64,000 nucleotides of DNA from Clostridia bacterium (GTDB lineage: Bacteria; Bacillota; Clostridia; Christensenellales; Aristaeellaceae): contig JAFWQU010000013.1 in the NCBI GenBank assembly GCA_017508975.1, positions 42,562-106,561 of the forward strand, in the 5' to 3' direction. Positions within the stretch are counted from its first letter, which is position 1, and the number at the start of each line of letters is the position of its first letter. A program made the translations under genes and the position numbers. Of the stretch, positions 41,974-50,998 are shown one piece after another. The notes below the pieces were generated by a model. It searched no databases. It was given only the letters and a program-made list of their open reading frames with translations, and was not told where the DNA came from.

Positions 41974-42639
41974 TTACGCCCACTCGAAATGCTCTTTCCC
42001 CGCACCGATCTCGAAATGGCATTTGACGATGCCGAGGTCGATCCGCAGGCAGGCGCCGATGAGTCCCGGCTTCACGGAGACCTTGTTTCCCGCGAGCGTG
42101 AAGCGGAACTTCTGCTGGTTGACGGCGGTCGGGGCGAGCAGCGCGGCCTCGATCCCCTGCCGGAACCACTCCGGGGAACCGCCGCTCAGGTTGCTCACAT
42201 CGGCCGCGGTCTTGCTCTTCCGCGGGCTGCCCTGGGTTTTCCCGTACCCGAGCGCGATGACGATGACCTCCGTCTCGCCCTCCGCGAGGACCGCCCTGCT
42301 CTTCCCGTGGGTCAGCGCGGCCCAGCAGGTGTTCAGCCCGAGCTCCTGCGCCTTCAGCACGAGCAGCTCCCCGAAATAGCCGCAGCGCTCCTCGAGATCG
42401 GGGGCTTTCTTCCCCGCCATCACGATATAGTTGCGGCAGTTCTCGAAACGCCCGTAGTGGGCGAGGCGGCTGGCGAAGCAGTCGGGCTCCTCATAAAAGA
42501 TCTGGATGTGCAAGTCCCCGCGGCAGTTCAGCTCCTCCGCGCAGGCGTCCAACTCCGCGCGGACCTCCCCCGGGATCTCCTGCCCGGTATACTGGCGCAC
42601 GCTGTGGCGCGCCCGGATCAGCTCCATCCGATTGTCCAT
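41974..42639 (-). CDS. Nitroreductase-family protein
   Basis: A 221-residue FMN-dependent nitroreductase-like protein: ELIRARHSVRQYTGQEIP at the start, ENCRNYIVMAG, LGLNTCWAALTH and a late APTAVNQQKFRF motif that binds FMN in the TM1586-like group. Substrate is unknown. I choose the internal ATG because GGGAGA lies six bases ahead. It is 27 bases downstream of the ABC exporter pair on the same strand, so it may be co-transcribed with it. Confidence 0.8.
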   Translation of the reverse strand: MDNRMELIRARHSVRQYTGQEIPGEVRAELDACAEELNCRGDLHIQIFYEEPDCFASRLAHYGRFENCRNYIVMAGKKAPDLEERCGYFGELLVLKAQELGLNTCWAALTHGKSRAVLAEGETEVIVIALGYGKTQGSPRKSKTAADVSNLSGGSPEWFRQGIEAALLAPTAVNQQKFRFTLAGNKVSVKPGLIGACLRIDLGIVKCHFEIGAGKEHFEWA

Positions 42640-42666
42640 GGAATCTCTCCCTTCTCTGTTTCTCAT

Positions 42667-44436
42667 TCACTCAAACTGCGCCCGGTAAAGCCGGTAGTAG
42701 AAGCCCTGGCGGCGCATGAGCTCCTCGTGGGTGCCCTGCTCCACCACGTCGCCCTGATTCACGACCAGGATCCGGTCGGCATTGCGGATCGTGGAGAGGC
42801 GGTGGGCGATCACGAAGCAGGTCCTGCCCCGCATCAGCTCCCGCATGGCGCGCTGGATCTCGCGCTCGGTGGAGGTGTCGACGTTGCTGGTGGCCTCGTC
42901 CAGGATCAGCATCGGGGAGTTGTAGAGCATCGCCCGGGCGATGGTCAGCAGCTGCTTCTGTCCCTTGGAGATATTCCCGCCGTCCTCGCTGATGACCGTC
43001 TCGTAGCCCTCCGGCAGGCGCATGATAAACGGATGAATCCGCGCGGCCTTCGCGGCGGCGACCACCTCGTCGAGGGTGGCGTTTTCTTTCCCGTAGGCGA
43101 TGTTCTCGAAGATTGTGCCGCGGAACACCCAGGTGTCCTGCAGGACCATCGCGTAGGCGCCGCGCAGGCTCCGGCGGGTCAGCGCGCGGATGTCGTGCCC
43201 GTCCACGGTCACGCGGCCGGCATCCACGTCGTAGAAGCGCATCAGCAGGTTGATGATCGTGGTCTTTCCGGCGCCGGTGGGGCCGACGATGGCGATCAGG
43301 CGGCCGGCGTCGGCCCGCAGCGAGAGGTCGTGGATGACCGTCTTCCCGGGCTCGTACCCGAAGGAAACAGCCTCCAGCGCCACGTCGCCCCGGACCTCCC
43401 GGAGCTCCACCGCGTCCGGCGCGTCGGTCAGCTCCTCCGGCTGGTCGAGCAGGCCGAACACGCGCTCCGCCGCGGCCAGCGCGGAGAAGAGCTCGTTGAT
43501 GATGTTGGCGACCTCGTTGATAGGACCCGAGAACTTGCGGGAGTAGAGCACGAAGGACGAGATATTCCCCAGGCCAATGGCGCCGTTCATGTACAGCACC
43601 GAGCCGAGCAGCGCGATCAGGCTCAGGCAGATATTGTTGATGAAGCTCATCGTCGGGCCGATGGTGACGCCGAGGTACTCCGCGTCGTAGTAGGCGTCCG
43701 CGGCGTTTTGGTTGATGCCGCCGTAGCGCGCGTCCACCTGGTCCTCGTGGGCGTAGGCGAGGATCGTCTTCTGCCCGGAGAGCATCTCCTCCACAAAGCC
43801 GTTCATCGCGCCGTAGGCTTTCGAGCGCTTGACGAAGCGCGGCTGGGTCCGCTTGCGCATGTGGGCGGTGTAGGTGATCGACGCGGGGACCGTCACCAGC
43901 GCGACCAGCGAGAGCACCGGCGAGATCCGCACCATCATGATCAGCGCGCCGATCACGGTGATGGTGCTGGTCAGGATCGAAACCACGTCCGTGGACATGC
44001 AGGTGCTGATCACGTCCACGTCGTAGGAGGCACGGCTGATGATGTCGCCGGCGGGATTGCGGTCGAAGAAACCCACCGGCAGGCGCATCAGCTTGTCGAA
44101 CACGTCCTGCCGCATGCGCCTCGCCACGCGCTTGGACACGTTGACCATGATCATATGGATCAGAATCGTCAGGACCGACGAGCCCGCGTAGACCGCGAGC
44201 ATCCGCACGGCGAAATACGTCACGCGGTCGAAGTTGACCTTCCCCGCGCCCGCGGCGGCCTCGTTGATCGCGCTGCCCGCGAGGCTCGGCCCCAGCAGCG
44301 CCAGAATATTGCTGACCGCGCAGAGCAGCGCCACCAGCAGGATCGGCAGCCTGAACGCGCCCAGATACCGGAGCAGGCGGCGGAAGGCGCCCCTGGAGTC
44401 CTTGGGCTTAGTCATGATGGAGTCCCGGCGCGCCAT
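42667..44436 (-). CDS. Heterodimeric ABC exporter, catalytically complete subunit
   Basis: A 589-residue protein with six membrane segments and one ATPase domain: Walker A GPTGAGKTT, Q-loop LQDTWVF, signature ISKGQKQ, Walker B LILDEATSNVD with catalytic glutamate, and switch histidine in IAHRLSTI. The signature has K in place of the first G of SGGQ. Its ATG directly abuts the stop of the upstream partner. Such pairs export lipids or drugs. Confidence 0.93.
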   Translation of the reverse strand: MARRDSIMTKPKDSRGAFRRLLRYLGAFRLPILLVALLCAVSNILALLGPSLAGSAINEAAAGAGKVNFDRVTYFAVRMLAVYAGSSVLTILIHMIMVNVSKRVARRMRQDVFDKLMRLPVGFFDRNPAGDIISRASYDVDVISTCMSTDVVSILTSTITVIGALIMMVRISPVLSLVALVTVPASITYTAHMRKRTQPRFVKRSKAYGAMNGFVEEMLSGQKTILAYAHEDQVDARYGGINQNAADAYYDAEYLGVTIGPTMSFINNICLSLIALLGSVLYMNGAIGLGNISSFVLYSRKFSGPINEVANIINELFSALAAAERVFGLLDQPEELTDAPDAVELREVRGDVALEAVSFGYEPGKTVIHDLSLRADAGRLIAIVGPTGAGKTTIINLLMRFYDVDAGRVTVDGHDIRALTRRSLRGAYAMVLQDTWVFRGTIFENIAYGKENATLDEVVAAAKAARIHPFIMRLPEGYETVISEDGGNISKGQKQLLTIARAMLYNSPMLILDEATSNVDTSTEREIQRAMRELMRGRTCFVIAHRLSTIRNADRILVVNQGDVVEQGTHEELMRRQGFYYRLYRAQFE

Positions 44437-46203
44437 CTACTCCACCTCCCCCATCTGCGTGTCGCGGATCTCCCGGTAGACGGGGCACGTGCGCAGCAGC
44501 TTCTCGTGGGTGCCCCGGCCGATCATCTCGCCCTCGTCCAGGACGATGATCTCGTCCAGACCCATGATGGAGGAGACCCGCTGGGCGATCACAATCAGGG
44601 TGGCGTCCGCATGGTGTTCCCGGATCGCGCGGCGCAGTTCCGCGTCGGTCCGGTAGTCCAGCGCGGAGGACGCGTCGTCCAGGATCAGGATCGAGGGACG
44701 GTCGGCCAGCGCGCGGGCAATCAGCAGGCGCTGCTTCTGCCCGCCGGAGAAGTTCCCGCCGTGGATCGCGGCCTCGTGGTCCGCCCCGTCCCCGTAGCCG
44801 TATACGAAGTCCGCCGCCTGCGCGTCCTCAAGCGCCTGCCGCAGGCCCGCCTCGTCCACGTCCCGCCCGAAGGTCACGTTCTCGCGGATCGTGTCGGCGA
44901 AGATCGCGTCGTTCTGGAACACCGCGCCGAAACGCCGGCGCAATTCATCCGGGTCCCAGGTGCGCACGTCACGGCCGTCCACGAAGACATGCCCCTCGTC
45001 CGCGTCGTAGAAGCGCATGAGCAGGTTGATGATGGTCGTTTTGCCGCTGCCGGTGGCGCCGATGATGCCCAGGGAGCCGCCCCGGCGGACGCTGAAATCG
45101 ATGTCCTTCAGGCACCGCTGCCGCGCGCCGCCCGCAAAGGCTTTCGCGTCCGCCTTCTCCGCGCGCTCCCCGGCCGGATAGCTGAAGGAGACGTGGTCGA
45201 AGACAAGATAGCCCTCGCGGTCACAGACCGCGCCCTCCGCCTCCGGCAGGACCGGCAGGTCCTCCGGCATCTCCGCGACCGCGGCGATGCGGGCGGCGGA
45301 GGCGTTGGCCTTCGAGAGCATCATGAACACCCGGTTGAGGCCCATGACGCCCATCAGGATCATGTTGAAATACGTCAGGAACGCGAGGATCACGCCCGGC
45401 TGCGTGGCGCCGTCGTTCACCCGCCGCGCTCCGATCAGCACGACCAGCGTCAGGCCGATGTTCAGGAACAGCGTCACGATCGGCCCGGGCAGCGCCATGG
45501 TGACGCTGGCTTTGATGTCCCGCCGGGCGGTCTCGCTGTTCGCCCCGCCGAAGCGCCGCATCTCGTAGGGCTCCTTCGAGAGCGCTTTCACCACGCGGAT
45601 GCCCGTGATGTTCTCCCGCATAATGCGCACGAGGCTGTCCATCCCCTGCTGCACCCGGTCGTAGAGCGGGATGCCCTTGGAGGAGACGAACACCACCAGC
45701 GCGATCATGATCGGCGCCATGATGCAGAGAATCATCGCCAGGCCGGTGTCCATCGTCAGCGTGATCGCGATGCCGCCCACCAGCATGATGGGCGCCCGGA
45801 TGCCCAGCGTCTGCACCGCCCGGATGAAGTTCTGCACGTTGTAGGTGTCCGAGGTCATGCGCGAGATCAGCGACGGCAGGCCCACGGTGTCCATCTGCCC
45901 ACCGGAGAGGTTCAGCGACGCGTGAAAAAGATCCCGCCGGATGCGCAGGATGTTCTCCTTCGCGATGAGGACGGCCATGCGGTTGGCGGTCACGTTGACG
46001 AAGCGGACGCAGCAGGCCAGGAGGATCATCGCGCCGCCCCACAGGAGCACCGGCGCGGTCTCCCCGCGCGGAACCACATGGTCCAGCAGATGCTCCATTA
46101 CATAGGGGATCAGCAGCTCCAGCAGCGTGGCGCTCAGCTTCAGCCCCATGCCCAGCATGATTTTCAGGCGCCAGGCTTTCAGGTATTTCCAAAGATATCT
46201 CAT
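44437..46203 (-). CDS. Heterodimeric ABC exporter, degenerate-site subunit
   Basis: A 588-residue partner with the same layout: membrane domain, Walker A GATGSGKTT and a canonical FSGGQKQR signature. Walker B reads LILDDAS, with aspartate where the catalytic glutamate is expected, and the switch residue is Q in IAQRVSSI. These are the changes known from the degenerate site of heterodimeric exporters such as TM287/288 and BmrCD, so only one of the two ATP sites should hydrolyse. AAAGGAAG lies ahead of the ATG; three tandem repeat elements lie upstream. Confidence 0.93.
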   Translation of the reverse strand: MRYLWKYLKAWRLKIMLGMGLKLSATLLELLIPYVMEHLLDHVVPRGETAPVLLWGGAMILLACCVRFVNVTANRMAVLIAKENILRIRRDLFHASLNLSGGQMDTVGLPSLISRMTSDTYNVQNFIRAVQTLGIRAPIMLVGGIAITLTMDTGLAMILCIMAPIMIALVVFVSSKGIPLYDRVQQGMDSLVRIMRENITGIRVVKALSKEPYEMRRFGGANSETARRDIKASVTMALPGPIVTLFLNIGLTLVVLIGARRVNDGATQPGVILAFLTYFNMILMGVMGLNRVFMMLSKANASAARIAAVAEMPEDLPVLPEAEGAVCDREGYLVFDHVSFSYPAGERAEKADAKAFAGGARQRCLKDIDFSVRRGGSLGIIGATGSGKTTIINLLMRFYDADEGHVFVDGRDVRTWDPDELRRRFGAVFQNDAIFADTIRENVTFGRDVDEAGLRQALEDAQAADFVYGYGDGADHEAAIHGGNFSGGQKQRLLIARALADRPSILILDDASSALDYRTDAELRRAIREHHADATLIVIAQRVSSIMGLDEIIVLDEGEMIGRGTHEKLLRTCPVYREIRDTQMGEVE

Positions 46204-46224
46204 ACTGTCTTCCTTTTGGATATG

Positions 46225-46568
46225 ATACTGATCTCAGTTTAGAATGCTTATTGTCAACAGGGAGATTTCGCGGCCTGCGGGCCGCGACCAGGGCTTTCCG
46301 ATCGCCCTGGACCTTCGGCCACATGCTGTTGCTGGATTTGCTATTCTTTCTTGAGATTGGTTTGAGAACTGATTCAGGGAGATTTCGCGGCCTGCGGGCC
46401 GCGACCAGGGCTTTCCGATCACCCTGGACCTTCGGCCGCATGCTGTTGCTGGATTTGCTATTCTTTCTTGAGATTGGTATGAGAACTGATTCAGGGAGGT
46501 TTCGCGGCCTGCGGGCCGCGGCCAGGGCTTTCCGATCGCCCTGGACCTTCGGCAATGCACTTTTTTGG
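46225..46568 (+). repeat. Three tandem core repeats (forward)
   Basis: The first copy runs from ATACTGATCTCA (46225) to TGAGATTGGTTT (46363). The second is a direct copy of about 117 bp without a left terminal repeat, ending TGAGATTGGTAT (46480). The third is cut off after ACCTTCGG (about 46552) and continues into TGCACTTTTTTGGAG, a junction seen in the composite elements. The block lies between the divergent ABC exporter and MATE genes; no gene is seen in this gap of about 570 bases. Confidence 0.9.
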
Positions 46569-46771
46569 AGAGGTTTCTGTTTCAGCAGGAGAATTCTGGT
46601 CTCCGGCTTGGTCGGAAACAGTATAGCATGAATCAGTGGGATTTACGCCGGTGGGCAGAAAAAAACACCGGCGGTACAGCGCACAGTTCCGGGAAACGGC
46701 TTTTCTTTGCGGCGCCGGCGTGTTATACTGTTTTGCGAATCATGCATGACGCGGCAGGGAGTGCGGAAACG

Positions 46772-48127
46772 ATGACTGAGAAAGCGCTGGACAAACGAGG
46801 CATGACGGCCAAGGCGCTGTCGGTGGCCTGGCCGGCGATGGCGGAGAGCTTTTTCGTCACGCTCGCGGGCATGATCGACACGATCATGGTCTCCCGGCTC
46901 GGCCCTTTCGCGGTCGCGGCGGTGGGCCTGACCGCGCAGCCGAAGTTCATCGGCCTGACGCTCTTTTTCGGCATCAACGTGGCCGTCTCGGCGCTGGTGG
47001 CCCGGCGCAAGGGCGAGCAGCGGCGCGAGAACGCCAACCAGATCTTCCTCACCTCGCTGGTTCTGACCCTGATCCTGTGCGCGGTGATCACCGTGCTCTT
47101 CGTGGTGCTGTCGCCCCAGATGATGACCCTGGCCGGCAGCAACAGCGACACCCACGAGGCCGCGGTGGAGTATTTCCAGATCATCATGGGCGGCATGGTG
47201 TTCAACGTCCTGACCATGGTGATCAACTCCGCCCAGCGCGGCTCCGGCAACACCAAGCTCTCCATGACCACCAACCTGACCAGCAGCGTGGTCAACGTGA
47301 TCTTCAACTATTTGCTGATTGAGGGCAACCTGGGCTTCCCGGCCTGGGGCATCCGCGGCGCGGCGATCGCCACGGTGCTGGGCACGGTGGTCGCGGCCCT
47401 CATGGCGGTGCTCTCGCTGCTGCGGCGCTCCAGCTATATCCAGCTCCCGATGATCCGCGCGAAGCACATGCGCTACAGTCGGCAGGACGCCAAGGATATC
47501 TGGAAGCTGGCCTCCAGCACCTCGCTGGAGAACATCGCGATGCGGGTGGGCTTCCTCGCGACGGCCATGATCGCCGCACGGCTGGGCACGGAGGAGTTCG
47601 CGGCGCACAACGTCGGCATGAACCTGCTGGGCCTCGGCTTCTCCTTCGCCGACGGCATGCAGGTCGCGGCGATCGCCCTGGCGGGCGAGGCGCTGGGCGC
47701 CGGGCAGAAGCAGACCGCGCTCGACTACGGACATATCTGCCAGCGCATCGGCCTGGCCATCTCGGTGCTGCTCTCGCTGGCGCTGCTCTTCGGCGGCCGC
47801 TGGTTCTTCGGCCTCTACTTCGAGGACCCCGATATTCTGGAGCTGGGCGTGAAAATCTCGCGCTACACGATGGTGATCGTGCTCCTGCAGATCTCGCAGA
47901 TCATCTTCACCGGCTGCCTGCGCGCGGCGGGCGATGTGAAATATACGCTGGTCGCGGCATTGATCAGCGTCTCGGGTATCCGGACGCTGATGACGCTCCT
48001 GCTGGTCGTGGTGTTCAACCTCGGGCTGGATGGCGTCTGGCTCGGCATCCTCTCGGACCAGCTCTCCCGCTTCCTGCTCATGGGCCGCCGCTTCCGGCAG
48101 GGCAACTGGGTCAATCTCAAAATCTGA
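46772..48127 (+). CDS. MATE-family efflux pump
   Basis: A 451-residue membrane protein with twelve predicted segments in two similar halves, the first opening SVAWPAMAESFFVTLAGMIDTIMVSRLGP. It exports drugs or metabolites using a sodium or proton gradient. I choose ATG 46772 behind GGGAG because a TATACT box (about 46723-46728) lies close to earlier in-frame starts. The next gene follows after 12 bases and may be co-transcribed. Confidence 0.92.
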   Translation: MTEKALDKRGMTAKALSVAWPAMAESFFVTLAGMIDTIMVSRLGPFAVAAVGLTAQPKFIGLTLFFGINVAVSALVARRKGEQRRENANQIFLTSLVLTLILCAVITVLFVVLSPQMMTLAGSNSDTHEAAVEYFQIIMGGMVFNVLTMVINSAQRGSGNTKLSMTTNLTSSVVNVIFNYLLIEGNLGFPAWGIRGAAIATVLGTVVAALMAVLSLLRRSSYIQLPMIRAKHMRYSRQDAKDIWKLASSTSLENIAMRVGFLATAMIAARLGTEEFAAHNVGMNLLGLGFSFADGMQVAAIALAGEALGAGQKQTALDYGHICQRIGLAISVLLSLALLFGGRWFFGLYFEDPDILELGVKISRYTMVIVLLQISQIIFTGCLRAAGDVKYTLVAALISVSGIRTLMTLLLVVVFNLGLDGVWLGILSDQLSRFLLMGRRFRQGNWVNLKI

Positions 48128-48139
48128 CGGAGGGATTCC

Positions 48140-48619
48140 ATGACCGACTTTTACAGCGAGGACCTGCTCCGCCGGACCCGGGCAAGGGCGCGGAACGCCC
48201 GCCTGGCCGGATGGGGCGCGATCCTGGGCGGCCTCGCGGCCTGCGTGATCCTGTGTACGCAGGTGCGTACGGGCAACGCGCAGCGTCTGCTGACCTGGAC
48301 CGTGGGTATCTCCACCGCGGCGGGCTGGGCGGCGATGGCGCTCCTGCTGGGCGTCTGTCAGCCGGCGGCCGCCCTGGCGAGCCACATGACGGGCATCCGG
48401 GAGGAGCCCGTGCAGACGCTGGAGGGGGAGCTCCATCTCTCCCCTCTGACCCGGCAGCTGCCCCGCAGCATTGCCGTGCGGCCGGCGACGCTGACCGACG
48501 CCGAGGGCGAGAGGCTCCTGAGCGTGCGCGCGGACTGCGCGGGCGCGCTGCGCGGCGCGGAGCGGGTCCGTGTGCGGGTCGCCCGAAGCTATATCACCGG
48601 CTTTGAGGTGCTCCCGTGA
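48140..48619 (+). CDS. Two-span membrane protein of unknown function
   Basis: A 159-residue protein with hydrophobic segments at about 22-42 and 50-75, and a soluble C-terminal half with a mixed alpha/beta look. No family is recognised. GGAGGG precedes the ATG. Its stop overlaps the next start by four bases (GTGA), so the two products are probably made together. Confidence 0.6.
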   Translation: MTDFYSEDLLRRTRARARNARLAGWGAILGGLAACVILCTQVRTGNAQRLLTWTVGISTAAGWAAMALLLGVCQPAAALASHMTGIREEPVQTLEGELHLSPLTRQLPRSIAVRPATLTDAEGERLLSVRADCAGALRGAERVRVRVARSYITGFEVLP

Positions 48620-49158
48620 GGGCCGTGCGGCGGTTCGCGCCGCTGTTCATCGCCTGGGCGTTCATCAGCCTGATGTTCTGGGGCTGGATCTTCGGCTTTC
48701 TCACCGACGCCCCCGCCGCGAACAAGCTCACTCTCTACGCCGACGCGGAGGTCCCCGGCGCTGTGCAGCTGGCGGTTCTCCTGGAGGAGGGCGCCGGCTC
48801 CGGCATCCGCATGGCGCAGGTGCACCCCTTCACCTACGCGATGATGGACTCCGCGGGTCTGCGCGCGGCGGACCTCTATCTCGTCCCCGAGCACGACGTG
48901 GAGACCTACCGGGACTGGTTTGCCCCGCTGCCCGACGAACTGGCCTCGCTCGCGGAAACACTCGATTCCGTTGATGAGACGCTGGGCCTGCTGGCCTGGG
49001 ATCCCGACACCCGGCGGGGTCTCGCCCCGGAGTGGGTCGCCTACCCGCAGGAGCGCTGCTGGCTTCTCCTCGGCCGCGAAAGCCTGCACACCGGTACCCG
49101 GGACACCGAAGCCCTCGATGCCGTCCGGAGGCTCTACGAACGGTTTCCGGCAGACTGA
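48616..49158 (+). CDS. Membrane-anchored extracellular protein of unknown function
   Basis: A 180-residue protein with an N-terminal membrane segment (about 9-30) and an outer domain. The outer domain recalls a small substrate-binding half (KLTLYADAEVPGAVQLAVLLEE, LYLVPEHDVETYRDWF). It starts at GTG, overlapping its neighbour, and probably acts with it. Function unknown. Confidence 0.6.
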   Translation: MRAVRRFAPLFIAWAFISLMFWGWIFGFLTDAPAANKLTLYADAEVPGAVQLAVLLEEGAGSGIRMAQVHPFTYAMMDSAGLRAADLYLVPEHDVETYRDWFAPLPDELASLAETLDSVDETLGLLAWDPDTRRGLAPEWVAYPQERCWLLLGRESLHTGTRDTEALDAVRRLYERFPAD

Positions 49159-49164
49159 GCCCGC

Positions 49165-49193
49165 TTGACAGGCTGGAAAAAATTTGTTATATT
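49165..49193 (+). promoter_or_regulatory. Promoter of the small exported protein gene
   Basis: TTGACA (49165-49170), exactly 17 bases, TATATT (49188-49193). Confidence 0.82.
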
Positions 49194-49253
49194 GTGTCCA
49201 TCGAATACCGTCTATCGCCGAATGATCTCAACAATGAAGGGAGAGTCTGTTTC

Positions 49254-49700
49254 ATGAAGAAGTTTGTCGCGCTTGCCCTGGTTCTGGTGCTGGCAATAGG
49301 CATCGCCTCCACCGCCCTCGCCTCGACGGAATACAACAGCGATATCCTCAAGGGGCTGGGCTGGAAGTCCGCCTCCATGACCGCCACGGACAGTGACCGG
49401 GTCATGACCGGCATGACTGTGCTGGTCTGCTACATGTTCGACTGCGTGAACAGTGCGGACATCATCGACAAGCTGGACCTGTCCGGCACCGCCTACATGG
49501 CGGACTGGGGCAGCTGCGTGGATATCTACTATCCGCTCAAGGCCGGCGGCTACCAAAATCTCTTTGTCGGTCCGCTCACCGGTCTGATCTCCGACTACGG
49601 CACCTCCAACACGATCAGTACCGCCAAGGATTATGTTCAGGTTTCCATGACCAGCATCACCGCCAGACTGCTGGATTTCGCCAACCAGCTGCAGAACTGA
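49254..49700 (+). CDS. Small secreted protein
   Basis: A 148-residue protein with a clear signal peptide (MKKFVALALVLVLAIGIASTALA) and a mature part of about 125 residues. Two cysteines lie in the middle (VCYMFDC) and one more in GSCVDIYYPL. No family is recognised. A near-consensus promoter, GAAGGGAG ribosome binding site and a very strong terminator suggest a well-expressed single gene. Confidence 0.7.
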   Translation: MKKFVALALVLVLAIGIASTALASTEYNSDILKGLGWKSASMTATDSDRVMTGMTVLVCYMFDCVNSADIIDKLDLSGTAYMADWGSCVDIYYPLKAGGYQNLFVGPLTGLISDYGTSNTISTAKDYVQVSMTSITARLLDFANQLQN

Positions 49701-49712
49701 GCATTCCTGATC

Positions 49713-49757
49713 AAAAGAGCGCTCCCCCGGATTCTGATCCGGGGGAGCGCTCTTTTC
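49713..49757. terminator. Bidirectional terminator
   Basis: AAAAGAGCGCTCCCCCGGAT pairs perfectly with its reverse complement around TCTG; it serves the two convergent genes. Confidence 0.95.
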
Positions 49758-49778
49758 TGTGTCTCTTTCTTTTTCAAC

Positions 49779-50588
49779 CTACCGCGGCAACGTTCTCCGC
49801 AGCATGTAGGACAGCTGCCGGATGGCGGTCCGCGCGTTTGTGCGCGTGGAGCCTGTGGCGGAACGGATCGGGCAGCAGAAGTTGCCGATGATCGTGACCG
49901 AATACCCTGACGTCTGGCGGGAGATGGCCGCGAGGGCGTTGTACAGGGTCTCCGCCCAGCGCAGGTGATAGTCGGAGGTGACGAGCGTGATCGACTCGAT
50001 CCCCAGGTCCTGCAGGATCCGGAAGGTGTTGACCGCGTTCTCCTCGGTGGTCATCGCCTGCTCGTCGATGTAAATCCGCTCCGGGGCGATCCCGTGCCGC
50101 GCGGTCAGATAGTCCCGCATCCGGCCGGCCTCCGTATGGCGCTCGGGGTTGTTCCCGCCCGTCGCGCCGCCGGTGCAGATCAGCACCGCCTCCGGAAACG
50201 CCCGGGCCGCAGCGGCAGCGGCGTCGCAGCGCTGGCAGAGCTCCTGCGTCATCTCCCCGTCCCGGAGCTGGTAGCCGAGCACGATGAAGGCGTGTCTGCC
50301 GGTGATCTGGAGCTGCGCGGGGTCGTCCGTGCCGAGGAGGAGGAGCTTGAAGCCGGGGTCCAGGTAGATCCTCTTCCAGTGCGCCGCGATGGCGTCCGCC
50401 AGCTCGCTGTCCAATGCTGCCGTGTCAGCGTCGATGCGCGTGAGCGCCTCGTCGGAGGGCTGCTCGTACGCGGCCAGCAGGTCCTCGAGCAGGGTGTCGA
50501 GGGTGATCACCCGCGCTTCCTCGGCCAGTCCCGTCAGCCCGGCCAGCGTCAGCAGGAACGCCAGCGCCAAGGCCAGCGCTTTTTTCAT
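49779..50588 (-). CDS. YdcF/DUF218-family exported protein
   Basis: A 269-residue protein with a signal peptide (about 1-22). The DUF218 core is visible: AFIVLGYQLRDGEM, LICTGGATGGNN, TEAGRMRDYL, DEQAMTTEENAVNT and ITLVTSDYHLRWA. The family (E. coli YdcF, SanA, ElyC) binds SAM in one case and is tied to envelope functions. GAGGTG lies six bases ahead of the ATG. Confidence 0.87.
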   Translation of the reverse strand: MKKALALALAFLLTLAGLTGLAEEARVITLDTLLEDLLAAYEQPSDEALTRIDADTAALDSELADAIAAHWKRIYLDPGFKLLLLGTDDPAQLQITGRHAFIVLGYQLRDGEMTQELCQRCDAAAAAARAFPEAVLICTGGATGGNNPERHTEAGRMRDYLTARHGIAPERIYIDEQAMTTEENAVNTFRILQDLGIESITLVTSDYHLRWAETLYNALAAISRQTSGYSVTIIGNFCCPIRSATGSTRTNARTAIRQLSYMLRRTLPR

Positions 50589-50628
50589 GCGCTTCACCTC
50601 TTTTGGTAATACAATTCTTCCAATATGG

Positions 50629-50952
50629 GTTTTCAACAGAGGGTTTTCGCGCCTGCGGGCGCGACCAGGGCTTTCCGATCGCCCTGGACCTTCGGCAGCA
50701 TCCTCTTTTGGTGGCTTGGAGATAGCATACAGCAAAGCCAAAATCTCCAATTCAAGCCGGAACCGCTCAAGCCGCTCGTGCGCCCTCTCCTTCCCTGGAG
50801 GGTTCTTCCTGTTCATACGAATTTCAAGTAAAACTACAAATCAAGAAACGGCATGTGACCGAAGGTCCAGGGCGATCGGAAAGCCCTGGTCGCGGCCCGC
50901 AGGCCGCGAAATTTCTATGCTGACATTTAGAGCATGATACTGAGATTGGGAT
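50629..50952. repeat. Composite of a partial forward core and a complete reverse element
   Basis: The 410-base gap between two minus-strand genes holds a forward core (about 50667-50690, GCGCC form of hairpin 1), a diverged interior with GTGCGCCCTCTCC, and a complete reverse element. The reverse element has ends ATACGAATTTCA (50815-50826) and TGAGATTGGGAT (50941-50952). No gene is seen. Confidence 0.85.
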
Positions 50953-50998
50953 AAATAGATAATTGCGCCTGATCGCAGGATCAGACGCAAAGAGAGAT

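Noticed and set aside
46225-46568. CRISPR array
   Set aside because: Only three units of about 117-139 bp with no regular short repeats or variable spacers, and no cas genes.
49032-49253. Upstream extension of the small secreted protein at 49254
   Set aside because: A near-consensus promoter lies within this stretch and the signal peptide begins at ATG 49254 behind a good ribosome binding site.
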